DNA of 64,000 bases. Origin: Glycomyces amatae (GTDB taxonomy: Bacteria; Actinomycetota; Actinomycetes; Mycobacteriales; Micromonosporaceae). The translations under genes were made by a program, and so were the position numbers. Shown here in pieces: positions 34,283-42,977 of this stretch. Where the stretch lies: assembly GCF_020991375.1 (NCBI RefSeq), contig NZ_JAJLQZ010000008.1, positions 62,001 to 126,000 of the forward strand. The letters are read 5' to 3'. Position 1 is the first letter of the stretch; each line of letters opens with the position of its first letter. The notes under the pieces were generated by a model, which was given only the letters and a program-made list of their open reading frames with translations, did not search any database and was not told where the DNA came from.

Positions 34283-35566
34283 CTAGGGTTCGAGCGGTTC
34301 GTCTTGAGACGGTTGGTCTTCGAGCGGATCCCCTTTGAGCAGCTTCCCCTTCAGCACCGTGGCGGTGCAGTTGCCCGCCGCGCCGGTCACGAGGGCCGCG
34401 TACGGGTCGCCCTCGGTGGGGACGTCGAAGACCGCGAGGTCGGCGCGGGCGCCGACCTTGAGGACACCGATGTCGCTGCGGCCGAGGGCCTTCGCACCGC
34501 CTTCGGTGGCCGCGCGCACGAGCCACTCGTTGAGGCCTTCGCCGCCGTCGCCCTGGGCGAGCGCGAGCCGGCGGAGCACGGGCCATTCGGCGGCGACGTC
34601 GAGGTCGGGGCTGGAGGCGCGCGAGTCGGTGCCGATCGCGACGGTGTTGCCTTCGGCGCGCAGGTCCGCCACGGGCGGCTCGCCCGCTTCGAGGCGGGCG
34701 TTGGACCGGGCGCAGAGGGCGACGGCGGTGCCGCGCGAGCGCAGGAGTTCGCGGTCGGCCTTGTCGAGGTGCACGCCATGGGCCACATGGGCGTCGGCGC
34801 CGAGCCAGCCGACCTTGTCCATCTGCGTGGCCGGGGAGTGCCCGGCGCCGCCGTCGGCGATCTCGAGTTCGAGCCCGGCGCGGCGGTTCATGAACGCGAA
34901 GGGGCCGGAGCCGCGGCGCACGAACATGTCCTCGTGGCTGGTCTCGGCGAGGTGGGGGTGGAGGCGGATGTCGAGGGTGCGCGCGAGTTCGGCGAGGCTC
35001 TTGCCGACCTCGGTGCCGAGCGTGTAGAGCGTGTGGGGGCTGATGCCGACGGCGATGTCGGAGTTGTTGACGGCGCGGTTGTCGGTGACGACGTCGCGCC
35101 AGGCGCTGCGGCGCACCTCCCAGGCGGCGTCGTCGATGAAGCAGGCCTCCCAGTAGGCGACGCCGGCGAGCTCGGACTCGAAGAGGGCCTCGAAGGCGGC
35201 GGCGGGGGTGACGATGTCGGCGACGGCGGTGACGCCGTGGGCGAGGGACTCCTCGATGCCCTGGCGGACCGAGGCCTTCCAGACCTCGTCAGCGGTCTCG
35301 GGGTTGCGGCGGGCGAACTCCTGGATCCACTCGAAGAACTCCTTCTCGTTGCCGTACATGTCGGCGAAGGCGGTGTAGCACAAGTGGGTGTGGGCGTTGA
35401 CGAGTCCGGGCGCGACGATGCCGTCGAAGGCGGTGGCGCCCTCGGCCTCGGGGGCGTCGGCGGCGGGGCCGACGTAGGCGATGCGCCCGTCGTCGACCCC
35501 GATCGCACCCTCGCGGATCGGCTCGCCCGCTACGGGGACGACGACGGGAGCGGTGTAAACGTGCAT
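34283..35566 (-). CDS. Amidohydrolase, candidate aminodeoxyfutalosine deaminase
   Basis: A 427-residue amidohydrolase of the ATZ/TRZ group (COG0402). Metal ligands are seen in GLVNAHTHLCYTAFAD, LHPHLAETSHE, VAHGVHLDKAD and AIGTDSRASSPDLD. Members deaminate ring nitrogens; actinobacterial and other relatives of this group have been shown to deaminate 6-aminodeoxyfutalosine in the futalosine menaquinone pathway. Nearby menG, menJ and nuo support that reading, but S-adenosylhomocysteine or other purine-type deamination remains possible. It starts ten bases after the adenosine-deaminase-type gene, so the two are probably cotranscribed. Confidence 0.75.
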   Translation of the reverse strand: MHVYTAPVVVPVAGEPIREGAIGVDDGRIAYVGPAADAPEAEGATAFDGIVAPGLVNAHTHLCYTAFADMYGNEKEFFEWIQEFARRNPETADEVWKASVRQGIEESLAHGVTAVADIVTPAAAFEALFESELAGVAYWEACFIDDAAWEVRRSAWRDVVTDNRAVNNSDIAVGISPHTLYTLGTEVGKSLAELARTLDIRLHPHLAETSHEDMFVRRGSGPFAFMNRRAGLELEIADGGAGHSPATQMDKVGWLGADAHVAHGVHLDKADRELLRSRGTAVALCARSNARLEAGEPPVADLRAEGNTVAIGTDSRASSPDLDVAAEWPVLRRLALAQGDGGEGLNEWLVRAATEGGAKALGRSDIGVLKVGARADLAVFDVPTEGDPYAALVTGAAGNCTATVLKGKLLKGDPLEDQPSQDEPLEP

Positions 35567-35576
35567 GCAGCCGAGG

Positions 35577-36680
35577 TTACTCGGAGTCTGATTCGGATGC
35601 CTCGAGCGCCGCGTACGCGGGTCGGATGACCGCCTCGAGGATCCGGCGGCGCTCGGGGTAGTGCAGGAACGAGGCCTTGATCGCGTTCTCGGTGCAGCGG
35701 CGCACCTCGGCCCAGCCCCAGCCGAAGGTCTCGGAGAGCCGCTGGAACTCGCGGGAGGTGTGGGTGCGGCTCATGAGCCGGTTGTCGTTGTTGACGGTGA
35801 CGCGGAAGCCGAGGTCGAAGAGCTGCTTGATCGGGTGCTCCGCGAGGGTCTTCGCACCGCCGGTCTGGAGGTTGGAGGAGGGGGCGACCTCGAGGGCGAT
35901 GCGGCGGTCGCGGATGTAGTCGGCGACCCGGCCGAGCCTCGGCTCGTCGCTGGAGAGGTCGATGTCCTCCATGAGCTTGATGCCGTGGCCGATCCGGCTG
36001 GCGCCGCACACGGCGACCGCGCCCTTGATCGAGGGGGTGCCCACGGACTCGCCGGCGTGGATGGTGAACGGCATGGACACGTGGCGCAGGTAGGTGAAGG
36101 CGGGGAGGTGGCGCTCGGGCGGGTTGCCGATCTCGCCGCCGGCGATGTCGAAGCCGACGACGCCCTTGTCGCGGTAGGCGGCCGCGAGCTGGGCGATCTC
36201 GAGGGTGCGGTCGGCGTGGCGCATGCCGCACAGGATCGTGCGCGCGATGATCGGGTTGCCCGCCTCCTGGGCGAGGCGCTCGCCTTCGGCGAACCCGGCG
36301 AGGGTGGCCTCGACGACCGCTTCGAGGCTCATGCCGCCGAGGAGCTGCTGCTCGGGGGCGTAGCGGATCTCGGCGTAGACGACGCCGTCGGCGGCGAGGT
36401 CCTGGGCGGCCTCCGAGGCGACGCGGAAGCAGTGCTCGGGCGTCTGGAGCACGGCGACGGTGTGCGCGAAGGTCTCCAGGTACCGCTCGAGGGTGCCGGA
36501 GTTCGCGGCGTCGAAGAACCAGTTCGCGAGGGCCTCGGGCTCGTTCGCGGGCAGGGTGTGGCCGATCTCGTGGGCGAGTTCGATGAGCGTCTGCGGGCGC
36601 AGGCCGCCGTCGAGGTGCTCGTGCAGCACGACCTTGGGGGCCGAGCGGATCTGTTCGTGGGTAAGCGGCTTCGGATTCAT
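35577..36680 (-). CDS. Adenosine deaminase family protein
   Basis: A 367-residue TIM-barrel deaminase (COG1816). Zinc ligands and catalytic residues are seen in VVLHEHLDGGLRPQTL, PFTIHAGESVGTPSI, RIGHGIKLMED, LEVAPSSNLQTGG and VTVNNDNRLMSRT. In this last motif the usual adenosine-deaminase NTDDP is NNDNR, a divergence that fits a different substrate or a longer-range change. The family contains both adenosine and aminodeoxyfutalosine deaminases. ATG 36680 has no ribosome binding site; a TATATT box ends six bases before it, so the mRNA is probably leaderless. It lies 36 bp after the DUF4272 gene. Confidence 0.82.
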   Translation of the reverse strand: MNPKPLTHEQIRSAPKVVLHEHLDGGLRPQTLIELAHEIGHTLPANEPEALANWFFDAANSGTLERYLETFAHTVAVLQTPEHCFRVASEAAQDLAADGVVYAEIRYAPEQQLLGGMSLEAVVEATLAGFAEGERLAQEAGNPIIARTILCGMRHADRTLEIAQLAAAYRDKGVVGFDIAGGEIGNPPERHLPAFTYLRHVSMPFTIHAGESVGTPSIKGAVAVCGASRIGHGIKLMEDIDLSSDEPRLGRVADYIRDRRIALEVAPSSNLQTGGAKTLAEHPIKQLFDLGFRVTVNNDNRLMSRTHTSREFQRLSETFGWGWAEVRRCTENAIKASFLHYPERRRILEAVIRPAYAALEASESDSE

Positions 36681-36686
36681 CCCATG

Positions 36687-36692
36687 AATATA
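36687..36692 (-). promoter_or_regulatory. -10 box for a leaderless deaminase transcript
   Basis: TATATT on the minus strand, followed by CATGGG and then the ATG, puts the expected transcription start at the first base of the start codon. No Shine-Dalgarno sequence is present. The promoter would lie in the last codons of the upstream gene. Confidence 0.55.
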
Positions 36693-36716
36693 GTCAGGGC
36701 GTTTCGGGAGCCGTCG

Positions 36717-37382
36717 TCACAACCGGACCTCGTCCCAGTGGACGGGGCGCTCGTCGGCGAAGACCACGGCCCACTCCAGGGCCCAGCGCCGGTGCCAGAC
36801 GAGGCTGTCGTCGACGCCGCGCGGCGGGGCCTGCCCGGCGCGGCGGGCCTGGTCGCACACCCAGTCGAGGCAGTAGTAGAGGTCGAGCATCTCGGCGACG
36901 ACCCCGGCGTCGCGCGTGGGGGTGAGCTGGCGGTCCCGCCAGGAGCCGAAGGACTCGGGGCGGCGCAGGTCGGGCAGCATCTCGGGGAGGTCCTCGGCGC
37001 AGGGCACGGCCGGGTCGAGGTGGTCGACGAGGCCGAGCAGCCAGGCGACGGCGTAGAGGCTCTCGAGCTGGTCGGCGTAGCGGGCGCGTTCGCCTCTGCC
37101 GCAGGCGATGAAGCCCCATTCGTCGGGGGCGAGGTGGTCGAGGACGTGGGCGTCGAGGAGCCAGCGCATGGCGAGCTCCTCGGGCATGTCGAAGACGCGG
37201 GCCTGGACGATGTTGAGGATCGCGGCGCGGGCCTCGATGTGGCCGCGGGGGCGCAGGCGCGGGAGCTTGCCGGAGGGGAAGGGCATGGGGAACTGCGCGG
37301 GGGGCGCGGGGATGCCGAGGGCGCTGAGGCCGTCCACTGTCCGCAGTCGGATGCTCCGGGGGTCTGAGATCACCGTCGGCAT
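36717..37382 (-). CDS. DUF4272 protein
   Basis: A 221-residue soluble protein of the DUF4272 type, with RTVDGLSALGIPAP near the N-terminus, EARAAILNIVQARVFDMPEE, LYAVAWLLGLVDHLDP and the C-terminal HRRWALEWAV. The function of the family is unknown. I choose ATG 37382 since AGGGAG is six bases upstream. It lies in front of the two deaminase-type genes on the same strand. A dyad, GAGTG-N6-CACTC (37420-37435), lies 38 bp upstream and may be an operator. Confidence 0.72.
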   Translation of the reverse strand: MPTVISDPRSIRLRTVDGLSALGIPAPPAQFPMPFPSGKLPRLRPRGHIEARAAILNIVQARVFDMPEELAMRWLLDAHVLDHLAPDEWGFIACGRGERARYADQLESLYAVAWLLGLVDHLDPAVPCAEDLPEMLPDLRRPESFGSWRDRQLTPTRDAGVVAEMLDLYYCLDWVCDQARRAGQAPPRGVDDSLVWHRRWALEWAVVFADERPVHWDEVRL

Positions 37383-37419
37383 ATGGCTCCCTACCACTTT
37401 GGGGTTCACCTGTGGGGGT

Positions 37420-37435
37420 GAGTGCACGTTCACTC
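37420..37435. promoter_or_regulatory. Dyad upstream of the DUF4272 gene
   Basis: Inverted repeat GAGTG-CACGTT-CACTC located 38 bp before ATG 37382 on the minus strand. The arms extend imperfectly to GTGAG/CTCGG. A candidate operator for the operon of DUF4272 and deaminase genes; no regulator can be assigned. Confidence 0.4.
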
Positions 37436-37763
37436 GGTGGGGGGTGATTGTGAAGAACTGTAGCGTCAGACACAGGCCGCAGTCAACGCGGGCCGTGGAA
37501 ATACTTCGACCCGAACATACGTGTTACGCAGGCGTTTCATCGCAGCCCGGGTGAGTCGCAAGTGTCCCGTAGGGCGAAATGCCCCGGGTTGTTGACAGTT
37601 TCAGGGCGCGGCGCCGCGGCAAGGAGCGCGCGTCGTGCGAGGCAGGCGGCCGAAAGCGAAGAATCCGGCGCACCCGGGCAACCCGCCGAAGTGTGAGCAG
37701 CGTCGTAGTGATGTCGAAATCACCGGATTCGACGCACCCGCTTCCCGAAGGGACGACGCCACC

Positions 37764-38834
37764 ATGTCAACCACGGCGAAACGAACGACCAAGGGCCGCA
37801 AGGCCTTCATGGCGGCCACCGCGGTGGCCGCCGCCGCCGGGGCGATCACGCTGCCCGTCCAGGGGGCCGCGGCCGCCGAGACCGGCGCGCCGCAGGCCTG
37901 CGCGATCGAGACCCTCCCGATCCCCGAAGGCCTTCGATTCACGTTCGTCACCGGCATGAGCGACGACGGCTCCGTCGTCGCCTACCGCGCCTACCCGGCC
38001 GACCACGGCTACGAGCGCTACCCGCTCCTGTACGCGGACGGCGAGGTCACCGAGGTCCCGATCCCCGGCGAGGACCAGCAGATCGCCGACGTCAACGCCT
38101 CCGGCGACGGCGCCGGGTTCACCTTCCTCGACGGGGTGGTCCCCTACGCGTGGCGCGACGGCGCGCTCGTCGAGCTGGCGGCCGAGGACGGCGGCGAGGC
38201 CAACGGCATCAACGAGCGCGGCGACATCGCCGGCGCCCGGGGCCAGTACCCGCAGGTGCCGGTGGTCTGGCCGGCCGGCGGCGAGAAGCCCGTCGACCTG
38301 CCGCTGCCGGAGGGCGCCGGCTCGGGCACCGCCACCGACATCGGCGAGGACGGCACCGTCGTCGGCTACTACGAGGACGCCGAGGGCGACTTCACGCCCT
38401 ACGCGTGGGACGCGGACGGCACCGGCGCCCACCTGCCGCTGCCCGACGGCGTCGACCCCGCCACCGCGCACGCCTACGTCTCGGACCTCAACGGCGACTG
38501 GGCCTCCGGCTACCTGAGCGCGCCCGGCCTCGACGGCGTCGGCGTCGTCTGGAACCTCGCCGAGGGCACCGCCGAGGTCACCGGCCTCGGCGGCCCGGTC
38601 GCCGTCAGCGCCAAGGGCACCGCCGCGGGCGACGCCTTCCCGCACGCGGCCTACCAGGACCAGGGCGGGAAGCCCGTCGAGCTGCCGGGCGTCTGGGACC
38701 CGGCCGAGAACTACTTCGGCGACAGGGCCGACCAGATCAGCGCCGACGGCTCCGTGATCGCCGGGAACGTCTACGCGGGCGAGGACGCCGACGGCCGGCA
38801 CGTCCTCAACGCCGTCGTCTGGGACTGCGATTGA
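37764..38834 (+). CDS. Secreted HAF-type repeat protein
   Basis: A 356-residue exported protein. The signal peptide has a basic start (TTAKRTTKGRK), a hydrophobic core (AFMAATAVAAAAGAITLPV) and an AAA-type cleavage site. The mature part has repeated beta-strand units with motifs such as GSVVAYRAYP, ASGDGAGFTFLDGVVPYAWRDG, INERGDIAGARGQYPQVPVVW and IGEDGTVVGYYEDAEGDFTPYAW. These resemble extracellular HAF repeats that form a propeller. Its stop codon TGA at 38832-38834 lies in the conserved TTGACATCC end of the insertion sequence, so the C-terminus may have been cut short by the insertion. Confidence 0.75.
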   Translation: MSTTAKRTTKGRKAFMAATAVAAAAGAITLPVQGAAAAETGAPQACAIETLPIPEGLRFTFVTGMSDDGSVVAYRAYPADHGYERYPLLYADGEVTEVPIPGEDQQIADVNASGDGAGFTFLDGVVPYAWRDGALVELAAEDGGEANGINERGDIAGARGQYPQVPVVWPAGGEKPVDLPLPEGAGSGTATDIGEDGTVVGYYEDAEGDFTPYAWDADGTGAHLPLPDGVDPATAHAYVSDLNGDWASGYLSAPGLDGVGVVWNLAEGTAEVTGLGGPVAVSAKGTAAGDAFPHAAYQDQGGKPVELPGVWDPAENYFGDRADQISADGSVIAGNVYAGEDADGRHVLNAVVWDCD

Positions 38835-38963
38835 CATCCTCTCCTCCCTGAAGGGAGGAGATTCCCGGCTTGCGGTCCGTTGGTACGGCCCGGCTACGGG
38901 TGGGTTCCTGTTTCGACGGGCTGCGCCGGGTCTCCCCGGTCTTACCGGCCCTCCGCAGGCGTT
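38835..38963 (-). ncRNA. Predicted omega RNA region of tnpB
   Basis: Between the tnpB stop and the element end, on the minus strand, is a structured segment ending in the hairpin at 38841-38860 and the GGATGTCAA terminus. In this family TnpB is guided by an RNA made from this 3' end, with guide bases taken from the flanking DNA. Here the flank is the complement of the HAF gene's last codons. Prediction is by family knowledge and position; precise ends are unknown. Confidence 0.5.
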
Positions 38964-40121
38964 TCAGGTGTCCGCCTGCCCGGCGGCCACCAGACGTTTG
39001 CCTTCGCGTCTGATGTTGATCTCAGCGTTGGCATCCCGATCATGTTCGGCTCCGCACTCGCACACCCACGTGCGGACCTTCAGCCCTTTCAGCCCCTTGG
39101 GTCCGGTGAGGGCACCGCAGGCCGAGCACGACCGGGTGGACGGGAAGTACCGGTCGACTCTCACGAAAGTGCGCCCAGTGCGGGCGGCCTTGGATTCGAG
39201 CCGTGTCAGAAACATCCCGAACGCTGCATCCGCTGTCGACTTGGACATGCGGGACTTCGCAAGCCCCTTGACATGCAGGTCTTCCACGTAAATGCCTTGG
39301 TTCTCGGCAACGATGCGGTGGACTTGCTTATCTACCCAGTCGGCGCGGGTGTGTTTGATCTTCTCGTGGATCTTCGCGACCTTGATGCGGGCCTTGGCCC
39401 GGTTCGCCGAGCCCTTGGTCTTGCGCGACAGGGCCCGCTGGGCTTTCTTGAGCTTGCGCTCCAGCTTGCGGAAGAACTTCGGCGAGTCTATGACCTTGCC
39501 TCCGCGCAGCACTGCGAACGACTTGAGCCCGAGATCGATCCCGGTCTCGGCGTCCTCGTCCGGGATCGGCTCGGCCAGCTCTGCGCCGTCGTCGACCAAG
39601 ACGACGAACGAGGCGTAGTACCTGCCGGTGGGGGTCTTGATGATCGTGACCGAGCTGGGCGCGGACGGAAGGTCACGCGACCAGGCCACCTTGAGGTTGC
39701 CGATCTTCGGCAGGTGCAACCGGCCATTGCCCAGCACAGCGAACCTGGCGTTGCGGGTGAAGCGGATCGACTGCGTGTTCGAGCGCTTTTTGAACCGGGG
39801 CGGCCCGATGCGCGAGCCCGCGCGCTTGCCCTTGATGGAGGCGAAGAAGTTCTTGTATGCCCGGTCGGCGTCGGCCAGGGCCTGCTGCAACACCACCGCC
39901 GACACCTCGGACAGCCATGCCCGCTCAGTGGTGTGCTTGGCGTCGGTGATCAGCGCCTTCGACAGCGCGGTTGTGGCCGGGTAGGGCAGGCCCTCGCGGT
40001 GCGCGTGCTTCCTGGCGGCCACGGCGTCGTTGTAGACCACGCGTGCGCACCCGAACGAGCGCGCCAGCGATTGCCGCTGGGGAGCTGTCGGGTAGATCCG
40101 GTACCGGTACCGCAAGAGCAC
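38964..40121 (-). CDS. tnpB: TnpB RNA-guided nuclease
   Basis: A 385-residue IS605-type TnpB. The split RuvC site is intact: Asp196 (TGIDLGLKSFAVL), Glu280 (NQGIYVEDLHVKGL) and Asp363 (EHDRDANAEINI). The zinc ribbon has C332, C335, C354 and C356 (SCSACG and WVCECG). The N-terminus (RYRYRIYPTAPQRQSLARSF) is the usual helix-turn-helix. TnpB proteins cut DNA next to a short motif under omega RNA guidance and help keep the element in the genome. The start is GTG 40121, 24 bp from the divergent tnpA. The protein is of full length for its class. Confidence 0.94.
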   Translation of the reverse strand: MLLRYRYRIYPTAPQRQSLARSFGCARVVYNDAVAARKHAHREGLPYPATTALSKALITDAKHTTERAWLSEVSAVVLQQALADADRAYKNFFASIKGKRAGSRIGPPRFKKRSNTQSIRFTRNARFAVLGNGRLHLPKIGNLKVAWSRDLPSAPSSVTIIKTPTGRYYASFVVLVDDGAELAEPIPDEDAETGIDLGLKSFAVLRGGKVIDSPKFFRKLERKLKKAQRALSRKTKGSANRAKARIKVAKIHEKIKHTRADWVDKQVHRIVAENQGIYVEDLHVKGLAKSRMSKSTADAAFGMFLTRLESKAARTGRTFVRVDRYFPSTRSCSACGALTGPKGLKGLKVRTWVCECGAEHDRDANAEINIRREGKRLVAAGQADT

Positions 40122-40145
40122 ATGAGGATCCTAAACTGTTGGTTT

Positions 40146-40562
40146 ATGGGCACTGATTTCGAGGTACGCACCGGCCGCCATTGTGTTTTCGCGATGCACG
40201 CGCACTTGGTTTTCGTCACGAAGTTCCGGCATCGGGTCTTCACCGACCATCACCTGACCAGGATGGAGGCGGTCATGCGGGATGTGTGCTCGGACTTCGA
40301 GGCCGAGCTGGTCGAGTTCAACGGTGAAACGGACCATGTACACCTGCTGGTGAACTTCCCGCCCAAGGTCGCCGTCTCGAAATTGGTCAACAGTCTGAAG
40401 GGCGTCTCCTCGCGCAGGCTTCGCCAGGAGTACCCGGAGCTGGAGCACCACTACTGGAAGGCCAAGCGGCTGTGGTCGGGCTCGTACTTCGCCGCCAGCG
40501 TCGGCGGCGCGCCCCTGGACGTGGTGCGCCGGTATATCGAAGGGCAACAGCGGCCGAGTTAG
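40146..40562 (+). CDS. tnpA: IS200-type Y1 transposase
   Basis: A 138-residue HUH single-strand transposase. The metal-binding HUH motif is H64-V-H66 in ETDHVHLLVNFPPK and the catalytic tyrosine is Tyr130 in LDVVRRYIEGQ. The FAMHAHLVFVTKFRHRVF start and SLKGVSSRRLRQEYPEL middle are typical. It cuts and rejoins single strands at the element's hairpin ends. The chain is complete, so the transposase may be active. Confidence 0.94.
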   Translation: MGTDFEVRTGRHCVFAMHAHLVFVTKFRHRVFTDHHLTRMEAVMRDVCSDFEAELVEFNGETDHVHLLVNFPPKVAVSKLVNSLKGVSSRRLRQEYPELEHHYWKAKRLWSGSYFAASVGGAPLDVVRRYIEGQQRPS

Positions 40563-40594
40563 GCTCGCGGTCCCGCTGGCGCGGGACCGCGAGC
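40563..40594. terminator. Hairpin after tnpA
   Basis: A perfect 14-bp stem, GCTCGCGGTCCCGC with its complement and loop TGGC, beginning at the tnpA stop codon. It probably ends tnpA transcription and shields the element from outside transcription. Confidence 0.75.
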
Positions 40595-40824
40595 AGGCAA
40601 TCGCCCCGGATCCACCTCCGGCCTAAAAGCCGGAGCACTCTCCGGGAAACCGGCAGCGGCGCCGTCCGCTCCGGCCCGCCCGGCCCCGCGCCGGGCGGGC
40701 CCCGCGCTCCGAAGGCCGGGCCGGTGGCCGCGGTGCCCAAGGCCCGCTTGGGGTCCGGTGCCGGGCGGCGACCGGCGTCACCGCCGCCGGGGGTACGGCC
40801 GCCGCGCCCGAGCACCGGCCGGGC

Positions 40825-42273
40825 ATGCTTGTCGACGTGAGTAGTCTCCAAGTCGTCGGCGGCCGCTATCAGCTGGTGCGGCCGGTCGGCGCGGGCGGCA
40901 TGGGCCGGGTCTGGCAGGGCGTCGACGTCCACTTGGAGCGCGAGGTCGCCGTCAAGGTGGTCAAGCCCGACCTGCTCGAAGGGCCGGGCCGGCACGAGGC
41001 GGCGGCGCGCTTCCGCCGCGAGGCGCGCGTGACCGCCCAGATCGGCCACCCCGGCGTGCCCGCGATCTTCGACGCCGGGCTCGACGAGTCCTCCGGCGAG
41101 CTGTTCCTCGTCATGGCCTACCTGCCCGGCCTCAACCTGCGCGACCTGCTCGACGAGACCGGCGCCCTGCCCGCCGACTGGGTCCTCGCCGTCGGCGCGC
41201 AGCTCGCCTCGGTGCTCGCCGCCGCCCACTCGCGGCAGGTGATCCACCGGGACCTCAAGCCCGCCAACATCATCGTCGGCCCCGACGGCCTGGTGCACGT
41301 GGTGGACTTCGGCATCGCCGCCGTCCTGGAGCCGGACGCCGCCCGGCTGACCGCCACCGGCGACAAGCCCGGGACGCTCAACTACATGGCGCCCGAGCAG
41401 ATCCGCGCCCAGCCCGCCGGGCCCGCCGCCGACCTCTACGCCCTCGGCGCGCTCCTGTACGAGATGGCCACCGGCGAGCGGCTGTTCGCCGACCGCGGCT
41501 CGGCCTACGAGGTCCAGACCGCGCACCTGCGCGAGCTGCCCGACCCGGTGCGCCGCACCCGCCCCGACCTGCCGTCCGAACTGGACGCCCTGGTGTCGCG
41601 CCTGCTGTCGAAGGAGCCCGCCGAGCGCGGCTCGGACGCCGCCGCGGTCCACCTCGACCTGGCCGCGATGCTCGCCGCCGCACCGGTCTCCGGCGCGCCC
41701 GCGCGCGACTGCGGCGACCCGACCTGGCCGTTCCGGGCCCCGCTCGCGCCCCGGTGGGTGGCGCGCGAGGCCGTGCGGGCCGCGGCCGGGACCGGTGCGG
41801 CCGGGGCCGACCGGGCCGAGCTCCTGGCCGGGGCCGACCGGGCGTACGCGGCCGGGGACTTCGGCGGGGCGCTCTCGGCGTTCCGCTCGCTCGCGGAGAC
41901 CTTCGAGACGCCCGACCCGGCGCTGGCGCTGCACTGCCAGATGCGGGCGGCGCAGTGCCTGGCGTGCATGGGGAACGCGGCCAGCGCGCTGGCGGGACTG
42001 TCGAGCGTCATCGAGCGGCAGCGGCGCCTGGAGGGCGAGCGGGCGCGGTCGACCCTGCGGTCGCGGCGCGTCGCCGTGGACATGCTCGCGGCCCTGGGCC
42101 GCGGGCCCGAGGCGCACCACCGGTTGTCGGAGCTGGTGCGCGACATGGCCGCCGGGCTCGGACCGGCCGATGCCGATACCATCGAGGCCGAACGGCTGCT
42201 GCGGACCTGGTCCGCACCGCCCCCCGCGGGCCCGGTCCCGCCCCTCGTCTCGCCTGGGAGTCCTCCTCGATGA
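40825..42273 (+). CDS. PknB-type Ser/Thr protein kinase with TPR-like tail
   Basis: A 482-residue soluble kinase. Residues 15-290 form the catalytic domain: glycine loop PVGAGGMGRVW, Lys44 in VAVKVV, catalytic loop HRDLKPANI with Asp143, DFG at 161-163 and APEQ later. It has no transmembrane helix or PASTA repeats, unlike PknB. The C-terminal 330-460 region has helical repeats of tetratricopeptide type (AYAAGDFGGALSAFRSLAET, RAAQCLACMGNAASALAGL). The stop overlaps the next start as ATGA, so the helix-hairpin-helix membrane protein is probably a partner or substrate. GTG 40837 is a possible alternative start. Confidence 0.9.
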   Translation: MLVDVSSLQVVGGRYQLVRPVGAGGMGRVWQGVDVHLEREVAVKVVKPDLLEGPGRHEAAARFRREARVTAQIGHPGVPAIFDAGLDESSGELFLVMAYLPGLNLRDLLDETGALPADWVLAVGAQLASVLAAAHSRQVIHRDLKPANIIVGPDGLVHVVDFGIAAVLEPDAARLTATGDKPGTLNYMAPEQIRAQPAGPAADLYALGALLYEMATGERLFADRGSAYEVQTAHLRELPDPVRRTRPDLPSELDALVSRLLSKEPAERGSDAAAVHLDLAAMLAAAPVSGAPARDCGDPTWPFRAPLAPRWVAREAVRAAAGTGAAGADRAELLAGADRAYAAGDFGGALSAFRSLAETFETPDPALALHCQMRAAQCLACMGNAASALAGLSSVIERQRRLEGERARSTLRSRRVAVDMLAALGRGPEAHHRLSELVRDMAAGLGPADADTIEAERLLRTWSAPPPAGPVPPLVSPGSPPR

Positions 42274-42977
42274 CCGCCCCCGGTCCCCACGCCCCTCCCG
42301 TGGACGGCGCGAAGCGCCGCGCGCACGGGTTCTGGCGGAGCCTCGGCACCTACCTGTGGGCGTTCATGCCGCTCCTGACGTTCGGGTTCGGCGCGCCGAT
42401 CGGGTTCGCCACGGCGCTCGCCAAGCGGCGCGACAACCTGACGCTCGCGGCCCTGGTGCTCCACTCGGCGCTGATCATCGCCGGGTGCGGCGCCATCGGC
42501 GCGTACGACTACCCGCCGCCGGACTGGGCGAACACGGTCTTCTCGTTCGCCGTGGTCATCACCTCGCTCGGCGCCACCGCGCACCTGCTGCTGATCCGGT
42601 CCGCGGTGTGGCCGCCGCCGGGGCCGACGATCCCGGTGGCGCGGCTGTCGGGCGACGAGGTCGTGGACCGGGCGCGGCGGCTGCGCGAGCAGGCCCGCCG
42701 GACGGCGGGCGCCGACCCGATGCTGGCCAAGCGGCTCGGCATCGGGCGCCCGGACCTGCCGCGGCAGTTCGACGACGGCGGTCTGGTCGACCTCAACCAC
42801 GCCCCGCCGTGGGTCCTGGTGACGCTGCCGGGGGTGACCGAGCGCAGCGCCCGCCAGATCCAGGACCGGGTGGAGCGGTCCGGGCCGTTCGGGAGCCTGG
42901 GCGAGGTGATGCTCGTGGTCGAGATCAGCCCGACGTTCGAGCACCACCTGCGCGAGTACTGCGTCTTCATTCCCTGA
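42270..42977 (+). CDS. Membrane protein with helix-hairpin-helix domain
   Basis: A 235-residue protein. Two to three membrane helices lie at about 25-50 (WRSLGTYLWAFMPLLTFGFG), 62-78 and 88-110. A C-terminal helix-hairpin-helix domain, VDLNHAPPWVLVTLPGVTER with RSGPFGSLGEVMLV, resembles ComEA-type DNA-binding ends. ATG 42270 overlaps the kinase stop by four bases and has GGGAG upstream. The pair suggests a membrane-bound factor regulated by phosphorylation, but this is inference; the orientation of the domain is not known. Confidence 0.78.
   Translation: MTAPGPHAPPVDGAKRRAHGFWRSLGTYLWAFMPLLTFGFGAPIGFATALAKRRDNLTLAALVLHSALIIAGCGAIGAYDYPPPDWANTVFSFAVVITSLGATAHLLLIRSAVWPPPGPTIPVARLSGDEVVDRARRLREQARRTAGADPMLAKRLGIGRPDLPRQFDDGGLVDLNHAPPWVLVTLPGVTERSARQIQDRVERSGPFGSLGEVMLVVEISPTFEHHLREYCVFIP

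Larger units (their letters stand above)
38831..40640. mobile_element. IS200/IS605-family element with divergent tnpA and tnpB
   Basis: The element has a TnpA Y1 transposase gene and a TnpB gene facing away from each other. One end is the typical TTGACATCC sequence followed by the hairpin CTCCTCCC-TGAA-GGGAGGAG (38841-38860), beside the 3' end of tnpB. The other end has the hairpin CTCCGGC-CTAAAA-GCCGGAG (40616-40635) beyond tnpA. Boundaries are approximate on the right. Both proteins appear intact, so the element may be active. Confidence 0.85.
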
